NCBI RefSeq assembly: GCF_030769565.1
Contig: NZ_JAVCAP010000026.1
Span: 20,626-84,625 of the forward strand
Source of the DNA: Methylophilus aquaticus
GTDB lineage: Bacteria; Pseudomonadota; Gammaproteobacteria; Burkholderiales; Methylophilaceae
Reading direction: 5' to 3'
Length of the DNA stretch: 64,000 bases
Shown here: piece by piece, positions 1-8,470 of the stretch
Layout: each line of letters opens with the position of its first letter
Numbering within the stretch: position 1 is the first letter of the stretch
Program-made: the position numbers and the translations under genes
Notes under the pieces: model-generated
What the model was told of the DNA's origin: nothing
What the model saw: only the letters and a program-made list of their open reading frames with translations
The model's database searches: none

Positions 1-1
1 A

Positions 2-565
2 CAAGGTACGAAAGATCAGCAACCCGCAGCTTACTCACCAAGAACCGGTTATATGTATTCTCCACTCAATCACTTATGTATGACATATGAGCCAGTTGAG
101 TCCAAATATATTGCAGGTCAACCTTGGGTAGGTGCGACATTAACAATGTTCCCTGGTCCTGATGGCGTAATGGGCGGTTTTGCTGCCTATAACCCAATGA
201 ATGGTAAAAATGTCTGGTACAACAAAGAGAAGTTCTCTACTTGGAGTGGCGCTCTGACATCTGCTGGTGACATTGTGTTCTACGGAACTTTGGATCGTTG
301 GTTTAAGGCTGTGGATGCTAAGTCCGGTAAAGAGCTTTGGAAAATTCAAGTGGGTTCAGGCGTTGTTGGAAACGCATTCACCTATGGTAATAAAGGCAAG
401 CAATACGTAGGCGTTTACTCAGGTATTGGTGGCTGGGCAGGTGTTGCTATGAACCTTGGTATGACGAACGACACTGACGCCTTGGGCGCTAGTGGTGCTT
501 ACAAAGAGTTGACCAAATATAACGCTGCTCCTGGTGGTGGTGCTTTGAATGTTTTCTCTATATAA
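2..565 (+). CDS. xoxF: PQQ-dependent methanol dehydrogenase large subunit, C-terminal part (XoxF-like), cut by window edge
   Basis: This frame is open to the first base of the window, so only about the last 187 residues are present. The family oxidises methanol (or other short alcohols) in the periplasm with PQQ. Visible here are beta-propeller blade signatures, including WSGALTSAGDIVFYG, a repeat of the form SGKELWKIQVGSG, and the Gly/Trp-rich stretch GVYSGIGGWAG. The catalytic Asp and metal ligands would lie upstream of the window. The short C-terminus ending in NVFSI, without the Lys-rich tail of MxaF, favours the lanthanide-dependent XoxF type, but this is inference without the DYD region. 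A strong intrinsic terminator follows 30 bases after the stop. Confidence 0.8.
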   Translation, partial: QGTKDQQPAAYSPRTGYMYSPLNHLCMTYEPVESKYIAGQPWVGATLTMFPGPDGVMGGFAAYNPMNGKNVWYNKEKFSTWSGALTSAGDIVFYGTLDRWFKAVDAKSGKELWKIQVGSGVVGNAFTYGNKGKQYVGVYSGIGGWAGVAMNLGMTNDTDALGASGAYKELTKYNAAPGGGALNVFSI

Positions 566-595
566 CCCCTGAATTGATCTCCAAGGGTTCGTTTT

Positions 596-629
596 CCTCT
601 CTTGCAACAGCAAGAGAGGGTTTTTTATT
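596..629 (+). terminator. intrinsic terminator after the methanol dehydrogenase gene
   Basis: A 10-bp perfect stem (596-605 with 610-619) closes a 4-base AACA loop and is followed by a G and a T-rich tract (621-629). It lies 30 bases after the xoxF stop and before the convergent fae-like gene. Confidence 0.9.
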
Positions 630-669
630 AAGTCAGCACGCCGCAAATTGCCTGCGCAGCTATTTATGA

Positions 670-1221
670 TCAGATTTTTCCGTCCAGGCCCATCTGATAA
701 TACTTATGCACAATTTTCTCCTGGTTTTCCAGCAGCCAGTCGATGCTCGGCTCATTGCGCAAAGCTTTCTGGATCGCCTTGAAGGTTGCCTCACGGTGGA
801 TATCAAACAGCGCTTTATGGTCGATTTTTTCCTGTTCCAGAATGGCCGGGCTTAACCATACTGAAACGATAATCCCCAAATCATTGGCTTTTTCTTTCGG
901 GATGTCGCCGCTACGCACTGCATCGAGCACGCCGTTGGCAATCGCGCCTTGCACGGTCCCCATCAGAATATTGGTATAACGCGGGTCTTTCACCGTTACT
1001 TTACTCACCATCAGCGTGGCTGGACGCACCATGATGTCGGTGTTCATGATGGCCAGTACGCGGGTATGGCCTTTCACCTGGTCACCCAGTAAATTGGCAA
1101 ACGCGGTGCCCATCGGCCCGTTCATTTCGCCAATCGCCACTTCGGGTTCTGCAGCCGTACCGGGTGGGCCGCCCGCGACCAATGCTTCACCCACGCGCAT
1201 AATAATTCGTTCGTCAGACAT
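670..1221 (-). CDS. formaldehyde-activating enzyme homologue (Fae-like, catalytic His region altered)
   Basis: A 183-residue protein that aligns by eye along the whole Fae family, which condenses formaldehyde with tetrahydromethanopterin. Conserved blocks are VGEALV near the N-terminus, TAFAN, GHTRVLAIM, RPATLMVSKVT, and a middle block corresponding to the MFGPAQ region (here ILMGTVQGAIANGV). The AHID motif carrying the proposed catalytic histidine is missing: after GEALV the sequence runs AGGPPGTAAEPEVAIG. It may therefore be a paralogue with a changed activity or a sensory role. The start at 1221 is chosen because AAAGGAG lies about 9 bases upstream; an upstream ATG at 1245 has no such site. 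It is convergent with xoxF and divergent from tkt. Confidence 0.85.
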   Translation of the reverse strand: MSDERIIMRVGEALVAGGPPGTAAEPEVAIGEMNGPMGTAFANLLGDQVKGHTRVLAIMNTDIMVRPATLMVSKVTVKDPRYTNILMGTVQGAIANGVLDAVRSGDIPKEKANDLGIIVSVWLSPAILEQEKIDHKALFDIHREATFKAIQKALRNEPSIDWLLENQEKIVHKYYQMGLDGKI

Positions 1222-1403
1222 GTTTTTCAGCTCCTTTGCTATCAATGGTTTTTAACATGGTAGGGGAATTCGTGCGGCATGGCTACCTGCATACTTTTAC
1301 AACAGCACATTTTTTGCCACGATGCATAAGGGTACGGCGTGAATTAAATCCCCATTAACCCTTGAAGAAAAACGGGTTCTAGGGAATAATCTAGCCTTTC
1401 CGT

Positions 1404-1428
1404 AAAAGGGTGGTTTTTGGCCCTTTTT
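1404..1428 (+). promoter_or_regulatory. terminator-like hairpin in the tkt leader
   Basis: AAAAGGG (1404-1410) can pair with CCCTTTT (1421-1427) around a 10-base loop, and the 3' arm runs straight into T residues. It lies 70 bases before the tkt start codon, where an attenuator or an upstream transcript end could sit. The short stem makes this tentative. Confidence 0.35.
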
Positions 1429-1497
1429 AAAGAATTCAATCAAGGTTTTGCAGTTTTTTATGTAAGACCGCTCGTTATTTTCATTAGGGAGAAAACA

Positions 1498-3480
1498 ATG
1501 GCAACTCGTGTCGACTTGTGCAACGCCATCCGTGCTCTAAGCATGGACGCTGTACAAAAAGCAAACTCCGGTCACCCAGGCGCGCCTATGGGTATGGCTG
1601 AAATTGCTGAAGTAGTGTGGAACCACAACCTCAGCCACAATCCAAGCAACCCGCAATGGGCTAACCGTGACCGCTTCGTGTTGTCAAACGGCCATGGCTC
1701 CATGCTGATTTACTCCTTGCTGCACCTGACAGGTTACGATGTGTCTATCGACGACATCAAAACTTTCCGTCAATTGCACTCCAAATGTGCGGGTCACCCT
1801 GAGTACAGCTACGCACCAGGCGTTGAAACCACTACGGGTCCATTAGGCCAGGGTATCGCCAACGGCGTGGGTTTCGCGATGGCTGAAAAGTTGCTGGCTA
1901 GCCAGTTCAACAAGCCAGGCCACGACATTGTCGACCACTACACTTATGTGTTCCTGGGCGACGGTTGCATGATGGAAGGCGTTTCTCACGAAGCTTGCGC
2001 ACTGGCTGGTACTTGGGGCCTGGGCAAACTGATGGCTTTCTGGGATGACAACGGTATTTCTATCGACGGTCATATCGAAGGCTGGTACACAGACGACACC
2101 GCTAAACGTTTTGAAGCTTATGGCTGGCACGTTGTATCAGTTGATGGTCACGACCAAGCGGCTATCCAGGCTGCAGTAGACGCAGCTAAAAAAGTCACTG
2201 ATAAACCATCACTGATCTGCTGTAAAACCATTATCGGTAAAGGTTCACCAAACAAATCTGGTTCACACGACTGCCACGGTTCCGCATTGGGCGAAGCTGA
2301 AGTTGCAGCAACCCGTGCTGAAATCGGTTGGGCACACGAGCCATTCGTGATTCCTGCTGACGTATACGCAGGCTGGGACCAAAAAGCCAAAGGTGCCGAG
2401 CGTGAAGCTGCTTGGGATGCTAAATTTGCTGCTTACGCAGCTGCCTACCCAGCAGAAGCTGCTGAATTCAAACGCCGTATGGCCGGCGAATTGCCAGCTA
2501 ACTGGAAAGCACTGACCGACGCCATCATCGCTGAAACTAACGAAAAAGCTGAGAAATTGGCTACGCGTCAAGCTTCACAAAAAGCGATTACTGCGTTGGC
2601 GCCAATCTTGCCAGAATTCTTGGGCGGTTCAGCTGACCTGACAGGTTCTAACCTCACAGCAGCTAAAGAGTTCAAACACGTGAGCGGTAAAGAGCCAGGC
2701 AACTACATCTCTTACGGTGTACGTGAGTTCGGTATGGCTGCGATCATGAACGGTATGGCATTGCACGGTGGCTTGTTGCCATACGGCGGTACTTTCCACA
2801 TGTTCTCTGACTACATGAAAAACGGTATGCGTATGTCTGCGTTGATGCATCAACGTGTGGTTTACGTATTGACCCATGACTCTATCGGTCAAGGTGAAGA
2901 CGGTCCTACCCACCAACCAGTAGAAAACACTTCTGGTCTGCGTTTGATTCCTCGTATGGATGTATGGCGTCCAGCTGACTCTACAGAAACCACCGTTGCT
3001 TGGGTGGCTGCAGTAGAGCGCACTGAAGGCCCAACCAGCCTGGTATTAAGCCGTCAAGCAGTGCCAGGCATCAAACACGATGCTAAAGACTTCGACTTGA
3101 TCCGTAAGGGTGGCTACGTGTTCTCTGACGTGGCTGGCGCACAAGTGATCATCATCGCTAACGGTTCCGAGTTGGATCTGGCCATTCAAGCAGCTGCTGA
3201 ATTGAACGCAGCGGGTACTAAAGTGCGTGTGGTTTCCATGCCATCCACCAACGTATTCGACCGTCAAGACCAGGCATACAAAGACAGCGTATTGACTCCA
3301 GGCGTAAAACGCGTGGCCATTGAAGCTGCTCACCCAGACTTCTGGCGCAAGTATGTTGGTTTAGAAGGTGCTGTTGTCGGTATCGACACATTCGGTGAGT
3401 CTGCTCCAGGCGGCGTACTGTTGAAGCACTTCGGTTTCACAGTTGAAAATGTTGTGAATACCGTAAAAAGCGTTTTGTAA
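1498..3480 (+). CDS. tkt: transketolase
   Basis: A 660-residue thiamine-diphosphate enzyme that moves two-carbon ketol units between sugar phosphates. It serves the pentose phosphate pathway and, in methylotrophs, regeneration of ribulose 5-phosphate for formaldehyde fixation. The N-terminal block [12 protein letters not shown], the ThDP motif beginning GDGCMMEG (about residues 155-162), and the pyrimidine-domain blocks [15 protein letters not shown] and [16 protein letters not shown] are all present and in order. Length matches the family. The start at 1498 has AGGGAGAA just upstream; an in-frame ATG 81 bases earlier lacks a Shine-Dalgarno site and adds residues not seen in the family. A strong terminator follows at 3605. 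Confidence 0.96.
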   Translation: MATRVDLCNAIRALSMDAVQKANSGHPGAPMGMAEIAEVVWNHNLSHNPSNPQWANRDRFVLSNGHGSMLIYSLLHLTGYDVSIDDIKTFRQLHSKCAGHPEYSYAPGVETTTGPLGQGIANGVGFAMAEKLLASQFNKPGHDIVDHYTYVFLGDGCMMEGVSHEACALAGTWGLGKLMAFWDDNGISIDGHIEGWYTDDTAKRFEAYGWHVVSVDGHDQAAIQAAVDAAKKVTDKPSLICCKTIIGKGSPNKSGSHDCHGSALGEAEVAATRAEIGWAHEPFVIPADVYAGWDQKAKGAEREAAWDAKFAAYAAAYPAEAAEFKRRMAGELPANWKALTDAIIAETNEKAEKLATRQASQKAITALAPILPEFLGGSADLTGSNLTAAKEFKHVSGKEPGNYISYGVREFGMAAIMNGMALHGGLLPYGGTFHMFSDYMKNGMRMSALMHQRVVYVLTHDSIGQGEDGPTHQPVENTSGLRLIPRMDVWRPADSTETTVAWVAAVERTEGPTSLVLSRQAVPGIKHDAKDFDLIRKGGYVFSDVAGAQVIIIANGSELDLAIQAAAELNAAGTKVRVVSMPSTNVFDRQDQAYKDSVLTPGVKRVAIEAAHPDFWRKYVGLEGAVVGIDTFGESAPGGVLLKHFGFTVENVVNTVKSVL

Positions 3481-3604
3481 GGATTCACAACATTTCGGCG
3501 TAGGCTAACTCGCCTTGGATTTCCAAGGCGATGTTAAGCGAAGCGGCCGAAGCCAAAACGTCCTTGAACAATCTGTTCTGTAATTTAAAACAGGTTGACC
3601 GATA

Positions 3605-3634
3605 AAAACCGCCTCCCAGTGAGGCGGTTTTTTT
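3605..3634 (+). terminator. intrinsic terminator after tkt
   Basis: An 11-bp stem AAAACCGCCTC / GAGGCGGTTTT (3605-3615 with 3621-3631), a 5-base loop and a continuing T tract. It lies about 125 bases after the tkt stop. Confidence 0.9.
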
Positions 3635-3731
3635 ATGATGATTGACAGATAAACACGCAACGCAAATTGCAATCACGTCTCTATCACCCCATTTAATGGT
3701 AGTCTGACCACAATTATTAATAGCCCGTATT

Positions 3732-4607
3732 ATGAAAACCCCAAAAAGATTAGAGCCGCTGATTGAAGATGGCGTGGTAGATGAAGTCATGCGCCAGTTA
3801 ATGAGCGGCAAAGAAGCCACAGTGTACGTGGTGCGCTGCGGTGAAGAAATTCGCTGCGCCAAGGTGTATAAAGAAGCCAACAAACGCAGTTTCCGCCAAA
3901 GTGTCGATTACACCGAAGGCCGCAAAGTCAAGAGCAGCCGTCAGGCGCGGGCCATGGCCAAAGGCTCAAAATACGGCAAACAAGCACAAGAAGAAGCCTG
4001 GCAAAGCGCTGAGGTCGATGCCCTGTACCGTCTAGCCGCCGCAGGTGTAAGCGTACCCACCCCCTATCAGTTTTACGAAGGGGTGTTGATCATGGATTTA
4101 GTCACCGACGCCGAAGGCAATGCCGCGCCACGGCTCAACGACGTGGTGTTCACCGCCGAACAAGCCCGCCAGCACCACCAGTCGCTGCTCAAAGAAGTTG
4201 TGCGCATGCTATGCGCTGGCATCGTCCACGGCGACCTTTCCGAGTTTAATATCCTGCTCAGTGCCCATGGCCCGATCATCATCGACTTACCTCAAGCGGT
4301 TGATGCCGCAGGTAATAACCACGCCATGAGCATGCTGGAACGCGATGTAGGCAACCTGGCCGATTTTTTTGGTCAATTTGCGCCTGAGCTTATCAACACG
4401 CACTATGGCAAAGAAATCTGGGCGCTCTACGCAAAAGGTGCCCTCACCCCCGAAACGGTGCTCACTGGCAAATTTAAACAAGACGATAAACCGGTAGATT
4501 TAAAAAGTGTGGTACGCGTGATAGACGCCGTGCGTGAGGATGAAGCCAAAAAGCAAATGCGTTTGGCAGAAGCCAAAGCAGTGCTGCCCAAGCCTAAACG
4601 CTTTTAA
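3732..4607 (+). CDS. RIO-type serine/threonine protein kinase
   Basis: A 291-residue protein with the marks of the RIO kinase fold. These are the nucleotide-loop motif MSGKEATVYVV (about residues 24-34), an ATP-binding Lys in CAKVYKE, the catalytic loop HGDLSEFNIL, and the metal-binding IIDLPQAVD. The spacing is that of bacterial single-domain RIO proteins, which resemble RIO1; their substrates are unknown in bacteria. It is a lone gene between a terminator and a convergent regulator. The ATG at 3732 has no strong Shine-Dalgarno site, but the protein starts in register with the family (KRLEPLIEDGVVDEV). Confidence 0.88.
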   Translation: MKTPKRLEPLIEDGVVDEVMRQLMSGKEATVYVVRCGEEIRCAKVYKEANKRSFRQSVDYTEGRKVKSSRQARAMAKGSKYGKQAQEEAWQSAEVDALYRLAAAGVSVPTPYQFYEGVLIMDLVTDAEGNAAPRLNDVVFTAEQARQHHQSLLKEVVRMLCAGIVHGDLSEFNILLSAHGPIIIDLPQAVDAAGNNHAMSMLERDVGNLADFFGQFAPELINTHYGKEIWALYAKGALTPETVLTGKFKQDDKPVDLKSVVRVIDAVREDEAKKQMRLAEAKAVLPKPKRF

Positions 4608-4637
4608 GTACGCTATCTGTTAGTTCCACTATGCGGG

Positions 4638-5045
4638 TTACGCTGACTGATGTTTACGCTCCGCGGAGTGTTGGCTATGCATGATCTCCGCGAGATTGAC
4701 TTCTATCCAGTCTGTCAGCGCCTCCACTTTCAGGCTGATGCCTTCGCCTAGCGGCGTCAGCGAGTATTCCACATGCGGCGGTACAACGGGGTAAGACACC
4801 CGTTTTACAAAGCCATCCTGCTCTAATTGTTGCAGCGTTTGGGTGAGCATTTTTTCACTGATCACACCCACTCTGCGCCGTAGTTCACTGAAGCGTAGTG
4901 TCCCGCCCAACAACGCCACCAATACCAATACCCCCCACTGGCTGGTCACGTGCTTCAATATTTCTCGTGAAGGGCAATCAGGCGAGAGCACTTCTCCGCG
5001 TCGCATGGCATTGGCCAATACACCTGTCGTTTCCTCTGTTTTCAT
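4638..5045 (-). CDS. HxlR-family winged-helix regulator (YtfH/QorR-like)
   Basis: A 135-residue HxlR-type transcriptional regulator. The signature CPSREILKHVTSQWGVLVL leads into the winged helix FSELRRRVGVISEKMLTQTLQQL, followed by DGFVKRVSYPVVPPHVEYSLT. The first Cys of the CPSR motif (residue 24) is the position that senses electrophiles in several HxlR/DUF24 proteins. It is divergent from qorB, the same arrangement as ytfH/ytfG in enterobacteria, so it probably represses qorB and itself and responds to quinones or aldehydes. A 19-bp palindrome lies between the two genes, and a partial copy (TACTTAC, 5045-5051) abuts its own start codon. Confidence 0.9.
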   Translation of the reverse strand: MKTEETTGVLANAMRRGEVLSPDCPSREILKHVTSQWGVLVLVALLGGTLRFSELRRRVGVISEKMLTQTLQQLEQDGFVKRVSYPVVPPHVEYSLTPLGEGISLKVEALTDWIEVNLAEIMHSQHSAERKHQSA

Positions 5046-5062
5046 ACTTACCTTTTTGTGCG

Positions 5063-5081
5063 TACTTACTTTAAGTAAGTA
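5063..5081. promoter_or_regulatory. 19-bp palindromic operator between the HxlR regulator and qorB
   Basis: TACTTACTTTAAGTAAGTA consists of two perfect 9-bp half sites around one central base. The shape and A/T-rich TACT..AGTA sequence resemble HxlR-family operators, and the site lies in the 88-base divergent intergenic region. A further half site (TACTTAC) is at 5045-5051. Confidence 0.7.
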
Positions 5082-5133
5082 TAGATGATAACCTGCGCGT
5101 TCTCAATTTATTTCATGTGTTGAAAGGGTGTAT

Positions 5134-5982
5134 ATGATTGTTGTTACCGGTGCTACAGGCCAACTGGGTCGTTTAGTGATTGAACATTTACTCAAAAAAG
5201 TGCCTGCAAGCAGCATTGTGGCTGCGGTGCGTCATGTTGAAAAAGCGCAAGACATCGCGGCATTGGGTGTGCAGGTACGCTTTGCCGATTACAACCAGCC
5301 TGAAAGCTGGGATGCAGCATTGTCAGGCGCAGAAAAAGTCTTGTTGATCTCATCAAGCGAAATCGGCTTGCGCGTCAAGCAGCATCAAGCCGTGATTGAA
5401 GCCGCCAAACGTGCAAACGTAAGCTTATTGGCTTACACCAGCCTGTTACGCGCGGATACTTCGTCACTGGGCCTTGCCGCTGAACACAAGGCGACCGAAG
5501 CCGCGATACAAAGCGCTGGTTTGCCATTTGTGATTTTGCGTAATGGTTGGTACACGGAAAACTATGCCGCGGGGATACCAGCGGCATTGGCATTGGGCGC
5601 AGTGTATGGTGCGGCAGGGCAAGGCAAGATCTCGGCTGCAGCACGCGCTGACTATGCAGAAGCGGCCAGTGTGGTACTGACGACGGATCACCACGCAGGC
5701 AACGTGTATGCATTGGCAGGTGACACGGCATTTACGCTGGACGAGTTTGCCGCCGAACTCTCACGCCAAACCGGTAAAGCTATCCCCTACGTAAATCTAC
5801 CCCAAGCCGAATATAAAAAAGCATTACTCAATGCAGGCTTGCCTGAGCCCATTGCAGAGTTGCTGTCTGATTCGGATGCTGGGGTATCAAACGGTCAGTT
5901 ATTTAATGATGGCAAGCAATTAAGCCAGCTCATTGGTCGGCCAACCACGGCATTAGAGGTGATCATTAAAGCTGCATTATAA
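5134..5982 (+). CDS. qorB: NAD(P)H:quinone oxidoreductase, QorB/YtfG type
   Basis: A 282-residue NmrA-like atypical short-chain dehydrogenase that reduces quinones with NAD(P)H in the cytoplasm. The Rossmann motif VVTGATGQLGRLVIEHLL starts within the first residues. Family blocks such as PASSIVAAVR, VRFADY, EKVLLISSSEIG, LRNGWYTENY and AAARADYAEAA follow in order, matching the YtfG family over its whole length. The ATG at 5134 is chosen because AAAGG lies 6-7 bases upstream; a GTG two codons earlier is less likely. Expression is probably controlled by the divergent HxlR regulator. A terminator candidate follows at 6043. Confidence 0.93.
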   Translation: MIVVTGATGQLGRLVIEHLLKKVPASSIVAAVRHVEKAQDIAALGVQVRFADYNQPESWDAALSGAEKVLLISSSEIGLRVKQHQAVIEAAKRANVSLLAYTSLLRADTSSLGLAAEHKATEAAIQSAGLPFVILRNGWYTENYAAGIPAALALGAVYGAAGQGKISAAARADYAEAASVVLTTDHHAGNVYALAGDTAFTLDEFAAELSRQTGKAIPYVNLPQAEYKKALLNAGLPEPIAELLSDSDAGVSNGQLFNDGKQLSQLIGRPTTALEVIIKAAL

Positions 5983-6042
5983 AATCACAATAAAACTGTG
6001 AATTCAGAAGAGTGATTAAACACCTGATTTATCATCTGCAAG

Positions 6043-6076
6043 CCAACAGCCCGCGAAACCGTGAGCTGTTGGTTTT
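6043..6076 (+). terminator. probable terminator after qorB
   Basis: An 8-bp stem CCAACAGC / GCTGTTGG (6043-6050 with 6065-6072) with a 14-base loop, followed by TTTTA. The T tract is short. Confidence 0.55.
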
Positions 6077-6157
6077 ATGTTACTCTGAACTGAATGGCAC
6101 TAATGCTTGAAATGTTGTTTTGCAAGACTTGACCCTCATGGTTTTGCTTGCTTTTTA

Positions 6158-6194
6158 AAGAAAGGTTTAGTAGATGGTAATTAAAACCTTTCTT
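6158..6194 (-). terminator. inverted repeat just after the NACHT gene
   Basis: Perfect 11-bp arms AAGAAAGGTTT (6158-6168) and AAACCTTTCTT (6184-6194) surround a 15-base spacer, 6 bases beyond the stop codon of the minus-strand NTPase gene. On the minus strand it is followed by TAAAAAG rather than a T run. It could therefore be a transcript-stabilising hairpin, a weak terminator, or a trace of the cassette boundary. Confidence 0.45.
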
Positions 6195-6200
6195 ACTGAC

Positions 6201-8468
6201 TTAGAAATTTTGAAGAAATTTCTCGAAAGAGCCTTGTGCTGTGGAAACCGCGTGATTAAGTTTTTCCAATGGTTTATTTAATTTAAAACGTCTTTGAAGT
6301 GGCCCCCCTCGATTTTCAATTTCCGCCATAATTTCTTTAGACAATAGCTTCGATAAGGATTTATCAATAAAACTTTTTCCATTCTCACCTAATTTAATCA
6401 ATATTACTGACTCGCTTATGTGAGTGCTTCTCATGAAGTAACGGAGCAACTTCTCAAAGTGTTTTAGTTCATCATCAGAGTCGATATCCATTTCTCCAAA
6501 AATAGCATCTTGGGTTAATGTAAGGGCTCCTAGCGACTTTAGTTGCATTTGTACTTCAGTTGGATCCCAAAAGTCGAGGCTTTGCTCAACTAATCTTAAA
6601 GTTTCAACTGTGCAATTATTAAACTCGCAATTATTTATGGATGTAGACTTGAAGAATTTTAGCTGTCCAAAAGTGCATTCGTTGAAGTGACAGTTAATTA
6701 AGGACGTTTCCTCTAAAGAAGTTGGTGAGAAGTAGCAGTTTATAAAGTTAATGTCTGCTAAATTTTTATCTTTTAGAATGTCAGCTGCAAAGGTTAAGTT
6801 CTTAATATCAAGCGGGCCAAGACTTTGTTTATTAATTAGCCTAATTATTAAATTGGCGCAATTTTCATGTGTATACGAAGCTTGTCCATCAAGAGCGGCA
6901 ACATCAAGAAAAAACTTTGTTATTGATAAGTAATCAGAAGCATCTTTACGACTAATTGCGTGTAAAAATGCCTCTTGGCTCTGCTCAGGGAGAATTCCTT
7001 TTCTCAGAAGACCCAGGGCTTCATTTTTTGCTCGATCATTTAATGAACTTATTTGAGCTGCAAAACCCTCTCCTAAGAAAAATAACCTAAACTCATCATG
7101 ATCAAACTCTACAGCGGATTGTGCATTGGTTGAAGAAACTAGCAATGCGTGGCCTCTTAACCTTTCTCTAATTTGTTTTGTCTGAAATGGTGTTTTTTTG
7201 GTCGTCTCACAATAATAGTCAGATGTAAATTCAAGTAGCTCTCTTTTTAGATAGTCAACTCTCGCCTCCCACATACTTACGGCAATGAGTGAAAGCAACT
7301 CACAATGCTCGTCAGTTGTCAGTAATGGAATGCCCACATCACCGGATCTATCGATCCACTTTTCTGTGGCTTCTCTTTCTATAATTCCTTTAACAAAAAC
7401 CGAGAAGTAATCGCCTCCTGAACCTTGTAGCCGGTCCAGAAAAGATTCTAAGGTTCTGCTCTCAGTAGCAATATCAATTAACTTATTTACAAGCACAGGT
7501 CTTGTTAGAAGAGAGTGATCGATCCCCAATCGATTACTCACTCTCTCATATATCTCATTGTGATTCGTGATATTTCTTTTTTTGCAATACTCAATAAACT
7601 GTTCTTTTTCCCACCTACAAAGCTCTACTTTGCCAAAGCCGACAGCAAATGAGCTAATAGAGTCAAAAAGCTTTTCTTGCATTTTCAAATTTTCAAATTC
7701 GAAGTAAGCTTTTCTTGCCGCAATTACTAAAGCGCCGGTCGAGTTCAATGCTGCAACAAGAATACCCATTGCTGATAAAGCCTCACCTGAACTATTTTCA
7801 ACAAACATTTCTTCAAAACCGTCGAACACTGGCACAATGACTCCCATTCGAACGAGTGCCAGAAAAGAGTTGTAATATAAGAATGGAAATCTATATCGAT
7901 TTTGCAATGCACCTACAGTTATGTCATCGAATCTTAGGAAGTGTCTGCCGCCAAGAGGAATAGGTACTAATAGCCACTCAGCTTCATTTCTCGAAAATTT
8001 CTCTGCTTGTTGCCTTGCCATTTCATTAATTAAGGAGGTTTTACCTTCTCCGGCGTCACTTGTTATGTACAAAACAGATGTTTCAAAGGGACTACGATTT
8101 CCTAGAGCTTGAAATGTACTATTCAAGGCATCTGATGTTGGAGTGCTAGTTTCAACTGCCGAGGACTCTAAAGACTGTAAAACTCTAGCAATTGGAGATA
8201 CGAAGTTTGGGGTAGGCTTTATGTTTTCTTTGAGTCTTGAAGCAAGTAACTGTAGATTTGCAAGCCGCTTTATTATCCATTGAGTGGCATCTACGAAGAT
8301 TCCTGTATTTCCTTCATCAACAAAAATATTTCCAAAGTTTTTTGCTGTAATTGTTATCTCTACAATCTCCCCATTTAGAGAAAACATAATGTTGTTTCTC
8401 TCGAACAGAGTTTCTGATCCAGGGTCAGAAAAGGTTGAAATGAGCGATTTAAAGTCATCTATAAGCAT
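6201..8468 (-). CDS. NACHT-like STAND NTPase with C-terminal pentapeptide-like repeats (candidate defence protein)
   Basis: A 755-residue protein. Residues 1-125 form a region I do not recognise. The NTPase core has Walker A AGEGKTS (139-145) and a hydrophobic Walker B strand IVPVFDGFEE (211-220), whose D-G-x-E/D-E form is typical of NACHT modules. Also present are a sensor strand ALVIAARKAY (246-255), a TRPVLVNKL block (322-330) and VEFDHDEFRLFFL (453-465), which matches the H-x-x-F-x-E/R-F/Y-F region ending NACHT helical domains. Residues about 569-625 show regular C-x-F / N-C-x-F steps like degenerate pentapeptide repeats, a plausible ligand-sensing end. The start ATG follows the NYN stop codon by 2 bases, so the two are translationally coupled. 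Base composition is visibly A+T-rich. A cytosolic phage or stress sensor is inferred. Confidence 0.75.
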   Translation of the reverse strand: MLIDDFKSLISTFSDPGSETLFERNNIMFSLNGEIVEITITAKNFGNIFVDEGNTGIFVDATQWIIKRLANLQLLASRLKENIKPTPNFVSPIARVLQSLESSAVETSTPTSDALNSTFQALGNRSPFETSVLYITSDAGEGKTSLINEMARQQAEKFSRNEAEWLLVPIPLGGRHFLRFDDITVGALQNRYRFPFLYYNSFLALVRMGVIVPVFDGFEEMFVENSSGEALSAMGILVAALNSTGALVIAARKAYFEFENLKMQEKLFDSISSFAVGFGKVELCRWEKEQFIEYCKKRNITNHNEIYERVSNRLGIDHSLLTRPVLVNKLIDIATESRTLESFLDRLQGSGGDYFSVFVKGIIEREATEKWIDRSGDVGIPLLTTDEHCELLSLIAVSMWEARVDYLKRELLEFTSDYYCETTKKTPFQTKQIRERLRGHALLVSSTNAQSAVEFDHDEFRLFFLGEGFAAQISSLNDRAKNEALGLLRKGILPEQSQEAFLHAISRKDASDYLSITKFFLDVAALDGQASYTHENCANLIIRLINKQSLGPLDIKNLTFAADILKDKNLADINFINCYFSPTSLEETSLINCHFNECTFGQLKFFKSTSINNCEFNNCTVETLRLVEQSLDFWDPTEVQMQLKSLGALTLTQDAIFGEMDIDSDDELKHFEKLLRYFMRSTHISESVILIKLGENGKSFIDKSLSKLLSKEIMAEIENRGGPLQRRFKLNKPLEKLNHAVSTAQGSFEKFLQNF

Positions 8469-8470
8469 GA

